Below are positions 10,833-25,000 of a stretch of 64,000 bases of DNA, in pieces. The stretch comes from Filobasidium wieringae. Lineage: Eukaryota > Basidiomycota > Tremellomycetes > Filobasidiales > Filobasidiaceae. The DNA lies in contig BCIV01000009.1 in assembly GCA_001600055.1 (NCBI GenBank), positions 558,001 to 622,000 of the forward strand, read 5' to 3'. The position numbers were made by a program, and so were the translations under genes. A model generated the notes under the pieces. The model ran no database searches, was not told the DNA's origin, and saw only the letters and a program-made list of their open reading frames with translations. Position 1 is the first letter of the stretch. Each line of letters opens with the position of its first letter.

Positions 10833-11029
10833 TCGGTCTTCGTTGCTTGGACCAGCCTACTGAGAGCAAAATGCAGAAATTCTGGTGACTTTCCTGGTCG
10901 TCTTGTAGTCGAACAATTTGTATTCCGTTTATCCACTATACCCAGCATATTCGCAATGATAATAGAACAGAAACCACTTTGACTTCCGCGAGAAGATGCC
11001 ACCGACACACCTTTCTTGACTGATGCATC

Positions 11030-12312
11030 ATGCCCGTCTGCGTTCACTGCAACTACCCAGCTAAAACAGTTTATACAGTCTATCAATCCATTCGCAATAC
11101 CCGTCTAGGAGTCTGTGTAAGCCCTGCTAGATTTGTCCGATACTCAAACCCTGACCTTGCCCTTTTACCAACCTCTTTGCTTAGGAAAAATGTTCTCGCT
11201 TCACAGACCCTCTCATCGAACATCCTCCAGTATTGTTACTCCTGGATCTTATACTGCTGAAACCGAGGGTGTATAGGCACTTGATCTTCAACCGGGCGAG
11301 CGAGCCTACTAGAGCTGCAACAGCAAAGGGGGATGAGGGTATTGCAAGGGATAGATCGCAAGTAAGCATTGATCTACGACATTGGATCACTTGCATACTC
11401 ATAACTTGGAGTCTGATAGTTTATATGGGGAAGTATAGTCAAACTGGGAATAGCAGTAGCATTTGTAGAATCTCGTAAATTCGTCTCGAGGTGATATCCT
11501 TTATTCTGATCATTCGTACTGAACAGACGTGTTTTATGTTTTTCCTTTATCGCAGTGGTACTGGTCAAACAAATCTCTGGGGATCATAATATCGATTGGA
11601 CGAATCGGAACGCTCAGCTTGAACAGCTGGTAATTTTCTGCAAGGCCCTGTTCGGCAATGCGTTAGGTATGCGAGAGGCATTGGTCCAAACAGTCGAATT
11701 CTAGCTAAGCCTTTCTTTTCTTGCCCATAGGAAATATCGTCCAACATCTGGCGACTACTCTCATTTCTTGGGGTTTCTTGCACTGGCTGGGCTGGTTCAA
11801 ATTAGGCAAGAAGGTGTCGAGCAAAGGAAGCTTGGAGAAGGATGGTCGCAAGCTAGATTTCAGGTCAGTAATTCCTGTTTTGATGATATAGTACTGAACG
11901 ACCGCAGATTGAATCTATCCGCTCTCTGATCCGCTTCTATAGATTGTCGATGATCCCTTTGACCTTACTATACGCATCGCTTCTACCACTATGCCTCCAC
12001 GTAGTTCTTCTCATCTGGTCTCCCAGTGACACGCTCGCGGATACAAGTAATGACCCTTTCATCTACATCCCCAACGGATGGCTCTCCTGGATACCAGATG
12101 ATCTGCGAATCGGTATAGCCACGATTTCGATCTCGCTCCGGAACGAGAAAATAGACGAGATGTGGATAGCTACCCACTTGCTTAGCGGGATGAGCAGCGG
12201 GTTGGCGTTGAGGGTTCTGCTACCTACCAGACCGGTGCAAACTATGATCGCTGTTCTAGGAGGATGGTTGGCCAGAGCAGGTGTCGGTCATGTACTATTG
12301 CCAGTCAGATGA
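11030..12312 (+). CDS. ARV1: ARV1, ER sterol/GPI lipid homeostasis protein
   Basis: ARV1 is an ER membrane protein needed for sterol distribution and efficient GPI synthesis. Exons are 11030-11116, 11185-11361, 11420-11474, 11556-11666, 11731-11863 and 11943-12312, giving 310 aa. The N-terminal zinc-binding ARV1 homology domain reads CVHCNYPAKTVYTVY, then RLGVCEKCSRFTDPLIEHPP (the second Cys pair is joined by splicing) and LLLLDLILLKPRVYRHLIFN. Downstream are several hydrophobic segments (around GSIVKLGIAVAF, LATTLISWGFLHWLGW, MIPLTLLYASLLPLCLHVV, TMIAVLGGWLARAG), as expected. A run of unspliced frame hides the true joins; the chosen ones maintain phase throughout. GPI8 lies in the same window, but shared regulation is not shown. 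Confidence 0.92.
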
Positions 12313-12341
12313 GAGAGATCGTACTGAGATTCGGGATGTAT

Positions 12342-12347
12342 CACGTG
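12342..12347. promoter_or_regulatory. Palindromic E-box upstream of HIS4
   Basis: The sequence CACGTG (within TCACGTGACT) lies about 200 bp before the HIS4 start codon. Cbf1-type and other bHLH proteins bind this core. A single hexamer can occur by chance, so this is only suggestive. Confidence 0.25.
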
Positions 12348-12379
12348 ACTTGGTCTCACTTGCGAATCATTGATTGAGC

Positions 12380-12385
12380 GAGTCA
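12380..12385 (-). promoter_or_regulatory. Candidate Gcn4/Cpc1 half-site upstream of HIS4
   Basis: TGACTC on the minus strand sits 164 bp before the HIS4 ATG. This is the general amino-acid-control core that drives HIS4 in other fungi. It is one unreplicated hexamer, so support comes from position and gene identity only. Confidence 0.3.
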
Positions 12386-12548
12386 AGATCGATCGCTTCG
12401 TATTAGTAAAACTACGTCAATGGCTGCTCAAAACCATCCAAAAACGCTTCGCATCACAACCCATACACATCCATAACCTATAGCACTTCTAGGCTGGGTA
12501 CCTTATAAGCTTACACAGATAGAGTAATTGGATTACGATCCAGGAAAA

Positions 12549-15302
12549 ATGGTGTTCCCAGCATTCCTACCAAAAATCGACGCTTCATCCGATGCCGCAC
12601 TTCTAGGCGCTCTCGCCCGAATCGGTCCCCTATTCGTTAAGCACAACGAAATCTCGACATTACTGGACAAGGACATTCAAGATGCCGAGTATTTCGTAGA
12701 ATGCGAAAGTGTCGAACAAGCTGAACAAGCTCTCGGTCAAATCGGGGGGAAGGTGGTTGTTTCGGATGAAGTTGCCAAGAAGCTGGATGACAGCTACAAG
12801 CGAGGTGTGGTTGCCCGAGCAACTTCAATTTCTGGGCTGGAGGACACTTTGAAAGGATTGGCAGGTGTCATCTTGCCTTCTGAAATCGAATCTGCGCAAA
12901 TCAAAAGCCTACAAAAGGTACTTTCCGCACCTGGACTCATCTTTGTTGACAGTGATAAATCCTCGACTTCCTCCATTATCCCCATCGTTTCTTCCTCTTC
13001 CCTTACCCCGGAATCTGCCGCAGACAGTTTCATCTCTGGGCTCACCACCGACAGGCCGGACGGTCTTTTCGCAACCATCGTCTCTTCACCAGCTTCCGCT
13101 CCTAGCCCTCTAGCTTTGGGTCTCGTCTACTCTTCTATTGAATCTATCAAGGAGTCTATCGTGACCGGGCGAGGTGTTTACCAGTCGAGAAAACATGGTC
13201 TCTGGAGGAAGGGAGAGACGTCAGGATCCACTCAGACTGTAGTCAAGATCAGGCGAGATTGTGATAACGACGCCTTGTTGTTCGAGGTCGTCCAGAACGG
13301 AACCGGATTCTGTCACTTGGAGACTGAGGGATGCTTCTCGTACGATTCTCAGACCACTGAGAAACGCGGTTTGGCCGCTTTGGAGGATGTTTTGAAGTCT
13401 AGATTGAAGAACGCTCCTGAAGGATCATATACTGCGAGATTGTTCAACGACCCCAAATTGCTTTCTCAAAAAATCATGGAGGAGGCGGAGGAGCTTGTAG
13501 AGGCCACAGAAAAGCAGCACGTAGCTTTCGAAATGGCCGACCTGTTATACTTCGCGATGGCTCGATGCGTTAAGGCGGGTGTTAGCCTCAGTGATGTCGA
13601 ACGTAGCTTGGATGAGAAGGCAAACAAGGGAAAGAAGGGAATCAGGAGGACTGGAGACGCGAAGAAGAAATGGGTCGACTATACTGAGGCGAATGACAAG
13701 AAGATTCTGGGTGAACAAACTGTCAAGAAGGTTGACGCAAGCGCCGCGGTTCCCGCAAACGTTGCCGTCAAGCAGGAGTCGAAGCCCGAATCTCCCGTTC
13801 CCAAGGCGTTCCCCACTGCTGTCGAGACGAACGAAGTAGATGATATGATTCGCATGAGGACGTCCGATCTGACTTCCGTCTCGGCTACCGAGCGTGAACA
13901 ACTTCTTAAACGACCTGTCATGGATTCTTCTGCCATGATCGAGCGTGTCAAGCCTATTGTTTCGAAAGTCCGCGAAGGTGGAGATGAGGCACTCAAGGGA
14001 CTGACGAAACAGTTCGACCGAGCTGATTTGGAGTCCAACGTCCTCTTGCCACCTTTCTGGCCTCCCGCTAATGGCCAACAACTTTCGGAGAAGATCACTG
14101 CTGCCATCGATCAAGCCTACTCTAACGTCAAGGCGTTCCACGTCGGTCAGGCTGAGAAAGCTCCTTTGGTCGTTGAAACTATGCCCGGTGTGGTGTGTAC
14201 TCGATTCGCTCGTCCTATCGATCGAGTCGGAGTCTATGTTCCTGGAGGAACTGCAATTCTTCCATCGACTGCCCTGATGCTCGGTGTTCCCGCACAAGTC
14301 GCCGGATGTTCGACTATCGTCATGGCCACTCCTCCTCGTCCCGATGGATCGATCACCCCTGAGGTTCTATATGTAGCCAATCTTGTTGGAGCCAGTGTCA
14401 TACTCAAGGCCGGTGGAGCCCAGGCTGTAGCTGCGATGGCTTACGGTACCAAAGAATGCCCCAAAGTAGACAAGATCTTTGGACCTGGCAATCAGTGGGT
14501 TACTGCTGCCAAGATGTTGGTGCAGAATGATACTCAGGCGCTGGTCGGAATCGACATGCCTGCTGGACCTTCTGAAGTCATGGTAAGCTACCCACGTGGC
14601 GACTGAACTCGAAAGTTTTCTTATGCGTTGCGTGTCTGTCGATGATAGGTTATCGCCGATCACACTGCGAACCCCGTTTTTGTTGCTTCTGATCTTTTGT
14701 CTCAGGCTGAGCACGGAATCGATTCACAAGTCGTTCTTGTCGCTATCGACCTAAAGGCCGATCTCCTTGAAGCTATCGAGCAAGAGGTAGACAAGCAAGC
14801 AAAGGCTCTCCCACGAGTAGACATCATTAGACAGGCGATAAAGAAAAGTTTGATCGTCAAGGTGCAGGACATCGAGGAAGCATTCAAGTTCTCTAACGAA
14901 TACGCTCCTGAGCACTTGATTCTTCACCTCGAGAAATCGAGCGAAAGCGTAAAACTCGTGAACAATGCGGGTAGCGTTTTCGTTGGACCGTTCTCTCCTG
15001 AAAGGTAAGTCTACGGGAAGTCGAACTCGCTATAGATTCTTAGTAACAATCGGATTTTTGTGCGCGCATCGAACAGCTGTGGTGATTACGCATCAGGCAC
15101 CAACCACACTTTGCCAACTTACGGCTATGCCAAACAGTATAGCGGAGTGAACACTTTGTCTTTCCAAAAGCACATCACTTCGCAGGAGTTGACCGAGGAT
15201 GGCTTGCGAAGACTTGGGCCTGTGGTGGTAACGCTGGCCGAATGTGAAGGATTAGAAGCACACGCCAACGCCGTCAGAGTGCGATTAGCAAGTCTGCAAT
15301 GA
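12549..15302 (+). CDS. HIS4: Trifunctional histidine biosynthesis protein (PRA-CH / PRA-PH / histidinol dehydrogenase)
   Basis: It catalyses steps 2, 3, 9 and 10 of histidine synthesis in one polypeptide. Exons are 12549-14582, 14649-15004 and 15077-15302, giving 871 aa, close to other fungal HIS4 proteins. Domain order follows the fungal pattern: an N-terminal region, HisI ([20 protein letters not shown], then [19 protein letters not shown]), HisE ([27 protein letters not shown]) and HisD ([70 protein letters not shown]). All catalytic blocks look intact. Splicing after PSEVM and after GPFSPE restores the HisD core. I took the first ATG; the upstream frame is open for only seven codons without another ATG. 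Confidence 0.96.
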
Positions 15303-16094
15303 AACAACCATGACCCTTGTACATCAAAGACAATGGTTTATAACACAAAATACGATGAAGAGTTGAAGCAGTTGCATTACGTACCCAAGACACACTAACA
15401 CCTCTTATCTCAAATAAATTGTGAAAATAGCACGGGAATGAAGGAGATCAAAGGGCTTCGGAGAGAGTCGGAGGGAATCCATGGTACTTTATGTTGAAGC
15501 CTACCCTGAAAAGACGCTCGGGCCAAGGACGTGTTCTTGGGCTCGCCACAAGATCTTGCAGACACTCGAAAAGGATGTGCCGAAATCATCCATCGGTATC
15601 GACCTCTTTGTACTCCAGCTGTTGTCCGGTACGTCACCTTTCTTAGCCATAAGAAGGCTTGGGGCATATCCTTAAACGTTGTTTTGCTTGTTCAGGTTTT
15701 GTTTGGCTAAGAACAGCTCTTTCCCCCATGCCGAAGACGATTCTAGCTTAAAATTGTATATAGTGATGTTTTGGTTGGCCTAAGGCGACACAACACAAAT
15801 GTCTCAAAGGGACCTGTAGCCTGTAGCATTATTGTGGACTTCTCCGGTGACTAGCATAACTATCTTCGGAAGAACGCCGCGCCTGATGGGTCGCTAGTCT
15901 CACACCTGACTGGCTAAGAATAGATAAAAGAGAACAGGTCTTGTGCACAAGCTATTGGCTCGGTATGATATAATGGACACGGCGATTCGGAGCGTCTCCT
16001 GTGATACATATGGGTATGATGGCATCGCCAGAAGGCGATGCATGTGCGTAATGTCGTAATGTACAATGTGTTTCCCTGACGTTCATCTGGCCTT
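15303..16094. other. Convergent spacer between HIS4 and FMP27
   Basis: A 792-bp tail-to-tail region. Short frames exist on both strands but none is conserved-looking or splice-consistent. It should contain both 3' untranslated regions. Confidence 0.4.
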
Positions 16095-19000
16095 CTACTC
16101 ATGCGTTGTGGCACCTCTACCTTTCATGCGGTTGACGAATTTACCAAACTTCCCGGTTCCTTTTTCTGTATCAGCAGCAGGAACGTCTTTGAGATGGCTA
16201 GGCCTCGCTGACAATCGAGAAGACGTATGCTCCAGAGCTGCCAACTCGACTTCCTCTTGGGGGCTTTGTGAAAGCGGGAAGTCCTCCAAAAGCCGCTGTT
16301 CCGCCTTTTGATCGCGGCTTGAATGGGAGATCGACCTGTTTGGATGCGGCCCGACTACAGGAACATTCTCCTTGTGAAGGTCCATCGGGGTGAAGGAAGG
16401 CGGATGATGCGAATTTTTACCAGGGACTCGGTTCATTTTGAATACCTCTTTGATCAAAGCCCCTTTTTGTTGCCAAGCTGAGCGGATGATATCTGTTGAG
16501 CAGATAGAACGTAAGTTTCATAACGACAACAAGGACTGGTCAAGCTATTCCTACCTTTCTTCATCTGCTGAACGACGTTCTCAAATGACCATGTTTTATT
16601 GAGGTACTGCAACTCAGGACTGGTGAATTTGAAATCGTATAGATCGGTCAGACTTTTGGTTTTGTCGCCCTAACGAAATTCATCATCATCAGCCATGCAA
16701 ATTCTATGGGACGTTCCGTATTTGCAAATCACCTTGTAACTGAGAACCAGATTAGTTTGAGCGATTTCGATCGATACGAAAGTGCGGTTACTCGTCGCTC
16801 TTGAATGCATTTCGTCAGCCTCGATCTGATGTACTGCCTGATCAACCTCAGGGGATAAGCTAGACGCGCTTTTCCGTTTGCGGAGCGTTCTGTGAGAACT
16901 GGGATCTGCTGGGGGATGTTCGGAGGATCCCTGTCGTGACGTAGAGGCTCGCTTATCCTGGTTTTGCTTCGAGGATTCCCGCCCTGTGACGGAGAAATCG
17001 ATCACGGAGTTCTCGTCGTCGCCTATTGACAGCTCGTGCGGGTTGCTACCGTTATTCGCGAGCTTTCCCTGAACCTGCGATTTGCGTTTCGGTCGAGCGC
17101 TGAAGACGTAATCCATGATCTGTCGACCAATCCGTTTCTCCAGCTGGACCCTCAGAGGATGCAATTGAACGTAGAACCGCTCAATGATTGCAATCCCTCC
17201 GACAGGAGCAAGTACAGCCCATTTCACGTTGATGATTGGCTAGCGACAATGCGGAATTAGTCTCAATCTCCTCGCCGACGCGGTCAAGTGCTAGCTCACC
17301 TTGTGTTGCTTGTTGTTCGACTTGTAATACTTGGACAACATCTCTGGGAATATTGCGTCGGGACTAGAGTTCAAAGCTTGGAGGTCGTCGACCGTAAGGG
17401 AACTATCTGTACTGCTGTCTTTCTTGCGTAGCCAGCTGAAGTTGATACCCTTGATAGCTAGTTTTGCTAAAAGGGCATCCGGACCAAACATATACCATGC
17501 AACCTCTCCAGCATGTGCCTCCAGACGGATAGACGCTTTTAGGGCCGCAGCTTGCTCGCTATGGTTCTGGTGTATCGATACAGCCGCGTATATCACGTTG
17601 AGCGTTTCTACAGAGTTTAATAGGTCTGCTCGCAAATCAATTAGACCCAGTTTCCCTTCGGAAGTAAGATGATCGTAATTCTCGTCGTAAGCTCGAACAA
17701 GCGATTCCAGTTCACGTATGCGGTATTGCAGACGAGCAGCTTCGGACACATAGCGGAAAGCGTCTCGACGATCGAACGAATAGACGAAGGTATCCATCTT
17801 TTGCGAGCGTTGTCGTTGTTCGGGATCTTGGTATAGCACTAGGTTAGTTACGACATTGTATAGTGCGCTGTAATGTTGAGAATTCGCCATTACTGCGATG
17901 CGTGGAATATGTAGCACAGCCAAATCCTATCGATTCCAGTGTGATCAGCCCTGATAGTTCCGTGCGTAAACACGATACTTACTTGTTTATGCTGAATATG
18001 CTCCGGAATGGCCTGGGCCTGGGTTTCCCTATCGGCTGACAGATCGTTGCTAAGCCGAAGCTGATTAAACTTGTCGTAATGAAACTGTGCATCGGTCTTG
18101 GGAAAGACGCGATCAAAATCCGCAGATTGACATTTGGCGTCAAGTAACACTTCAGGTGGGACAAATAGATTATCGCTCTTCTTACGTTCCTCCAAAGAGC
18201 GACAGGGGTAGAAGCCTTGCAACCCTCTCAGATCCGAGTAATTTCTGTTGAAGGGTGTAACCTGTCTTAACGGAAGAAACTACCAACATTCGCACCGCAT
18301 TCACGCACCGATGCATCAAGCGCGAGTTGACAGCGTCTCCAACGAAGTCATCGTCAGTCACTGTATAGCCTTTGAAGCTAGCTGTCTCCATGGCAAATAG
18401 AATGGTCGAGTCGCGATCGACTTCACTTGACAGAGCCAATTGAGGTCCCATCAAGAGCAAGTAATGAGACTTGGCCACACTATACTTGTCGGGTAGACCA
18501 GCGTGCGGATCCAGGTCTTCAGGAGCAGAAGCGGGGTGGCCTTCCTGCTCGTTGTTTCCTGCATCTTGCTCCTTGCTAGAGTCCCCGAGTACCAATTTTA
18601 AGAGTTCCTTGGCAACAACGTTACCGGAGCTCTCTGCGACCCAGTCGAGCTTGATCGGCATGTTCTTGGGTGCTGTCTTTGGTTTTTGAGCCTTATGTGG
18701 TTTGTCGTTGATATTCTCAAGCTGCTCCCGCATCGATTTCAAAGCTCTGTGAAACAATCTGAATTGAGCAAATCGATAGGCTACTGAAGGAATGCGGCAT
18801 ACTTGTTAGATAGGTAGTATTCCAGTCCTTTTCGTAGACGGCTCGAGTAATAATATTTCAGCAAAATCTGCAAGGAGAGTGCTTAACGCCATATGAAAGT
18901 CAAGTATTAGATTTGACTTACGTTGCGCGATTGATTGTTCATCATAATCCTGGGTAAGTATATCTGATAGACGTTTTGAAAGTCGTTGCCTTCAGTTTCG

Positions 19001-22000
19001 ACTTCCCTGCTGTCGATATGATCGGCAGATGTACTGCTGCGTCGACTTTCGCGCTCCTTTGCGATATCCGTCTCTAAACTGGCCAATCTTTCCTTCAACC
19101 CATGAATCCCAGCTTGAAGCGAGCGCCGTTTCTCCTTGGCCGCCTTCGACAAATCACTTTCGTGATGCTCATTCTCGTCATTGCCAGTATGCAGAGCGCC
19201 AAGTTCCTCTTCCAGCTGACTTAGACGGTGTTGAAGGAGTCTGCGTGCCATTATGTTCGAACCTGTTATGAGGATTAGAACCGTATGCAAGGCAGAATGT
19301 GACCGATGAGTCTTACCTGGATGCTCCCCCAGCAGACATCGATGTGATGGTTCTCGCCCGAATTTACTTGCCTCTAGGTCCGTACCGAACCAATGGCCCT
19401 TTTTCATCTTGTCTATGACTCCTTCGCGAAGTTTCAACGCTGGGATCCAGCGCGAATAATGGAATTGAGGACACTCCCCGACCTCGTACATCACAATGTA
19501 CGGATTAGAGTCTGAAGGCCGAGCATCGGCGTCAACATAATCGTCGTAGTGGAACCAGGGTGCATCTTGCTTGTTGAGTTCATTGACGCGTACGCCTTCT
19601 GGTTCGGGCATTGAGGAGATCGGCGCCACTTTTTCCAGAAACGAACGAGACTGATTGTCGAAGACCGTGGATAACGCTCGCAATCGTACTCCATCCAAAA
19701 TGATATCCGCAGCGTAAAACGGCTTATGTTTGATGGTGCCCAATCGGTTCAGGGCTTCTTTCCGGATGATCTTTGTTTGTTCCCGCTGATGTAGATCTGC
19801 TTGGAAATGTTTGATCTGAGCCTTGATACCAAGAGAAGTGTCTCGACCGGTTGACCAGTCGGTCTTGTTCATTTGGGGGTACAAATGGGATATGAAAAGG
19901 TTAGAGATGTCGAAGCGATACTTGATGGTGGCCAAAGATCTGCCGAATTTGCGATGCGGTGGAGGTGCTTTTGGGAACAGTTTCCCTTGACGGATCGGTA
20001 GGCTCATGACATGATTGAACAATCTGTTGAAGTGGGAGTGTTCAATACGATTATCATTCCCCGATATGACCTTATACTCACCTCCACCAGGCGAAAAAGT
20101 GCGTGAAGCCTTTGGGAGTGAAGTGGAAACTGCTACTATTTAGATCAGATTTTGCCTCCGAGGTCGAGGGCATTGGTCTACCAAAGGTTGAAATGGAAGG
20201 GGAGAAGTGAATGAAATCCGACCGGAAGCCTTCAAAGGAATCCACCGTCTGCACAACGACGATCAGTGAATCAACCCTTTTGTACTGTTGACAGCAGCTC
20301 ACTTACCCTCTCGAGTTTCTGGGATTCTTCATTGACTGCTTGGCGAGAGCGCAGGATGACTTCGTGATGAGGTTTGAAATCGAAAAATCGGCATTTCCTT
20401 TCGGAAAGATCTCCTCGGCAACCTCGAGCGCAATTGTGATCTCGACAAGTACGTTCAAATTTGAACCCGAATCCTACTCTTACCCCTCCAACAAAACGTG
20501 CACAACTCTTTGTACCGGGTCTTTCTAGCAGAGTGGGCAACTGCGCTGGAGATTTACCTGCTTCGTTATGATGGTTTTGGTGGCTTCCTGTAGCGGCATT
20601 GTCAATCATAGCAGTCAGGCTGAAAGTCTATAGGTTAGGTCCATCATTTAAGTTAGACTTCAAGAACCTTGTACTTACTCTGGAATACAGAAGAACATCT
20701 CATCGCTTGACATCTGGATAAGTTCCTTCTGTTCGTTTTCCTCGCCAATCTGTAGCCTAACATTGCCCGTCCATGCAAGAACAAATCCTGCTCCAAACCC
20801 TGTGACGTGATATGGATCACGCGATCCTTTCAAGTGGAGATGACAAGGTCCCGCGAAATCGACGGTTATCCGCCAGTGTAGTGTGAGACGGAATTTGTCC
20901 CAGAAGCCTACTTTAGGTGACGGATCCGCAGGAGGATGAGTGAAAGTCCCAAAAGCTTTCACCAGGTCTTCGATCGCAGGCTGGTATGAGTTACCCCACG
21001 TAAAGTCCGTTGGAACATCAGTCGCGACCTTCATTGCCACTTTACAATATGTCTTGACAGGCATCATGGTCTTTGCAATAACCATAGTGAGACCAGTATC
21101 CTGGTCAGATCCCAACTTCTCAGGAAGGACAGGACAAGAAAGCAAAGTGAAGCTGTCCTCTGCTGCGAGCTCCTCGCCTATAATCATGGTCATCTTGGCC
21201 TCCAAGTTATTCTCGTTCACACGGGCGTCTGGTCCTTCCTGGCCGCGAATCTGGAACAAGGGCATCGGGTAGTCTCTCAATGTTAGATCTACGCTTTCAG
21301 CGGTCAAGCCGATCTGTAAAGGAACTAGCAACGAAAATTGTTGCCCCTCAGGGAATTGTCCAGCAAGGCCCTCCATATGGTCACAAATCTCCCCCTGGCT
21401 CATGTTTGGGTTCCGGATGTCCAAACGCAGCTTATGAAATTTGGCTCGAAAGAGTGGCGCGAAGCGCTCTGGCGGAAGAATTTCGATGGGAAGATCTTCT
21501 TGACGGGCTCGGTTGGAACCGTACATTTTGGTCAAAATCGAGGTTTCTCGTTTGTTTTGCGTTTGTAAAGCCTTGTCGAATCGATTTTTCCAAGCTTGCG
21601 CGCTGTACCAAGCCAGATTATAGGCAGCGTCGTGAACACTTCGACTAGCGTTTGCGTCAAAGCCCCATTGCTCTTTTAGATCATTCACTACCTGTTCGTC
21701 ATAGCCATTATCACGAGATGCCTCCACTACTGCAACTTTCGCTGCGAAGGCCTCGAGTCTTTCCAAACGATCGGCCTGTTCGTTTAATCCTACCCTCCAG
21801 ATCAAGTTGAGCTTAGTTTCAAGAGGATCGTCTTTGATTTCAAACGTCATGTCTTGCACTCCGATAGAGATATCAGGGACATTTTTGGCCTTCTGCGCAT
21901 ACGGTTTCTGTACCTTGCGGAAATTTGTTGTGTGCAGATCTCTTGCGAGGAGCTTGATTGCTTTCAGCATTACGTTGATGTTGAGGATCAACTTTGATGG

Positions 22001-25000
22001 TTCGTAGCGGAAGGGTATACGAATCCTAAGTGCTAGCAGATCTAGATGCACACTGGGCCGATGTTTGTCGTTGGCATCGACTCGCAAATCGAGGCGTCGC
22101 AAGCGTCCAAATTCCTCCCATCTGCCTGGGGCTCTTGGACTCGGCACGAAGACCATGACACTCTCGACTTTGGTTTCAATGCTCTTGCCGATGGTCTCTA
22201 TCGATAGCGACCTAATATCAAAGAAGATTCGTTCTTTAAGAGGAAGAGCAAAGTCGCTTTGGCATTCATCGAGATTTAGCTTGATCCTCAGATTGGATGC
22301 AGGTCGCCGGCCTTCACCGTTCGTATAGGCTTGGTGCGATTGCATGTCTCGGGCAGGTCTGGGTCGCGGGATCGCATGAACAGCCAGGAGACCGCAGTAG
22401 ACGTGTGATAAGTCGCCGGACATCTTGGCTTTTGCAGCACGTAGGGTACCTGCCACGAATCGTCGCTTCTCAGCGAATAACTCCTGGATGTTGAAAGAGC
22501 CTTCGACCTTCTTCAACGATAGCAGAGGCTTGACTGATTGTCTCGAAGGAGTCAGAGCAAAAGGGTCCATACTGTTGGAAAGTTCGCTAGCAGGTTTTGG
22601 CTGATCTCGCATCCTCTGAAAATCCCAGCCAGCGTATGATGGGAACCTTGTTCGTTGAGGGAAGAACGTTTTGGAGCTGTCCCCTGACAAAGGCCTTACA
22701 GTTGGGCGAGTAAAGTCTCCGGAAGACTCGGCAGCATTGTACACAGGCGCAATGACGATTTGCCTGGTAGAAAGCATTAGATGTGCAGCTAAGGCATCGC
22801 TCCGATTTGTCTCGTTGTGCAGTGCGATTGCTTGTTCAGTCGCATCCGCTCCTAACCGCAGCTTCCTGCGGAACTTTGGATGTACGTCGAGCTTGCTTGG
22901 TCGCATCTGCCGTACATCCTTGAACATGCAGAAATCGATGACAACACTGAGGCGCATCTGCAATCCTCGCTGTAGCTTCACCTTGCAATCGGGGTTTGGG
23001 TCTGAGCTAGCAAGCAGGATTGACAGTTTGGGCAAAGCTACTCGTATACGGATACCTGACGGAAGTTGCGACAGCAAAGGTCGCCAGGTTTTGGTCGTTC
23101 GGCTATCAGAGGTTTCCGAGGACTTCTGAGCAGCAGTCATGAGAGCTAGAAGGTTTGCTTGAGCTTCTGCTTGCCAGAGGGATATCTTTGCGAAATTTTC
23201 AATCGCGAAGTTGATTTCTCCGTGTCCTGTATCGGGCCACAGGGCAGTTCGTCCTTGCTCGTCCAAAGCCTGTTGGCCTCCATGTATAGTTCCTTGCCCT
23301 GTCATAAGCGCAGGTCCTAAACGTATTATTTCCTGAGCGTCGACTGTGGAGTTTGCCGAAGATACAGCGAGGGTAGCATGATGGGTTCGTATAGAAAGCT
23401 GCCAATCCAATCCTACAGAGATGTCATCCCGTAAACTTCCCGTCTCAAACGTAAATTCTCGGTTCGAAAGAGCGCTTTCACCAGTCAGGTAATCTGACTG
23501 ATAGAATGGGGTCCCAGTTCCCGGCATGCTCGCCCCCGTACCAGGTATTATCTCAGGACCAGTACGAGGGTGATGAGTTGCACATATATCCCTGAAATCC
23601 GTCTCAAAGTTTGCAGTCATTCCTCCTGTTCCAATCTCTACCAGACTTGCTTTCTTGCTATCATCGGAGAACAGGCATGCGCTTGAATTGCCAAATTCTG
23701 TGTGGAAGTGGATCTTCGGAACATCCTCCGCCCATATGGGAGTTGAGACTGAGAGTTTCTCGCCGTTGTCCGACTTTTCTGGTAGAGATCCCTTGATTTT
23801 TGCGATCATAGGTATGGATGTATTCACATGTATCCGCTCTATCGTGAATAGAACATCTATCATCGACAAGTTCTGTTCACCGTCGAACAGCATCTGCGGT
23901 CGCTGCCATTTCTTCGGTTTCCAAGTGCTGAAACCCCTGAGATCTAGAGGTCCCACGTTCATCAGCTTACGAAGAGGTTGACCCTCTTGATGCCAAGTTG
24001 CGCGGACCTCCTCCACTGTAACAGAAAATCCCAAACCCTTGACGATTGCATGCGCCTCTTCGTTGTGGCCGAAGATGTCTCTGTAGCGAGGATGTCTTGC
24101 GGGAGAGATCGAACTGACATCGAGGAAACATCCGTTTACAGAAAAATCATACTGCTCATTGTTGCTACCTAGTTCGAATTGAGCGGTAGTATATGGTAGG
24201 GCGAGATGCACGTGATGAAGTGCATTCACGATTTCCTGCTCGCAAATAAAAGTAAGATATCTGATAAACGACAAGCGGGAATATGACTCACCTTGGCTTT
24301 TGGCGATGGCCCGCTGTCAGTCTTTTGAGGCTTATGTTTAGGCAAATCCGCTTTAAGCTGACGAGAGAGACCTAATACTCGCGGTACGCTGAATGATAAC
24401 GGAGAAACCTGCAGTTTAACATCTATCGTATCCTCCCCCATAATCCCAGACTTGTCACCGAATTGCACAGTCACTTCGGACTTCGTCTTGTCCACGCATT
24501 CTAAAACCTTGTCCTCCGAAAAATCTGATAGATGACAAGGACCCATTTCCACCGTGAATGTAGCGGAACCTCGAGCGCGGCCTAACAACCTTGATAGAAT
24601 TTTTGCAGGTCTACTTTTCCGCAATCCGGCTGCGGGATGCGCAGAGGTTTGTGACTGCTTCCTCAGCTCGGCAAACGAGGGCGGTGGACTGAGCAGACCA
24701 TTGTTCATCACGAATGCAGGCGTATCTGGAGGTGAACTCGCGTCTAAAACAGGCGAACGAGGCTCCGAGAATGGGCTTGAAGGTAAAGAAGGTGCAGGGA
24801 TCTTCGAGAGGTGCTCGAAAGTAGGTTTGATCAATTCGGGAGCTTCGTCAAACGCGACGTCAAAACAAGCGTTGAAACTGGAGAGGAACAGCTCGACGGA
24901 TGGGGTGTTGTGGCTTTTGTAGATGAGACGAACGTCTTGAATATGTAGATCAATCAGATGGGCCAACCACGGCGATTGTTGTACTGCCAAGGAGGTGTAG

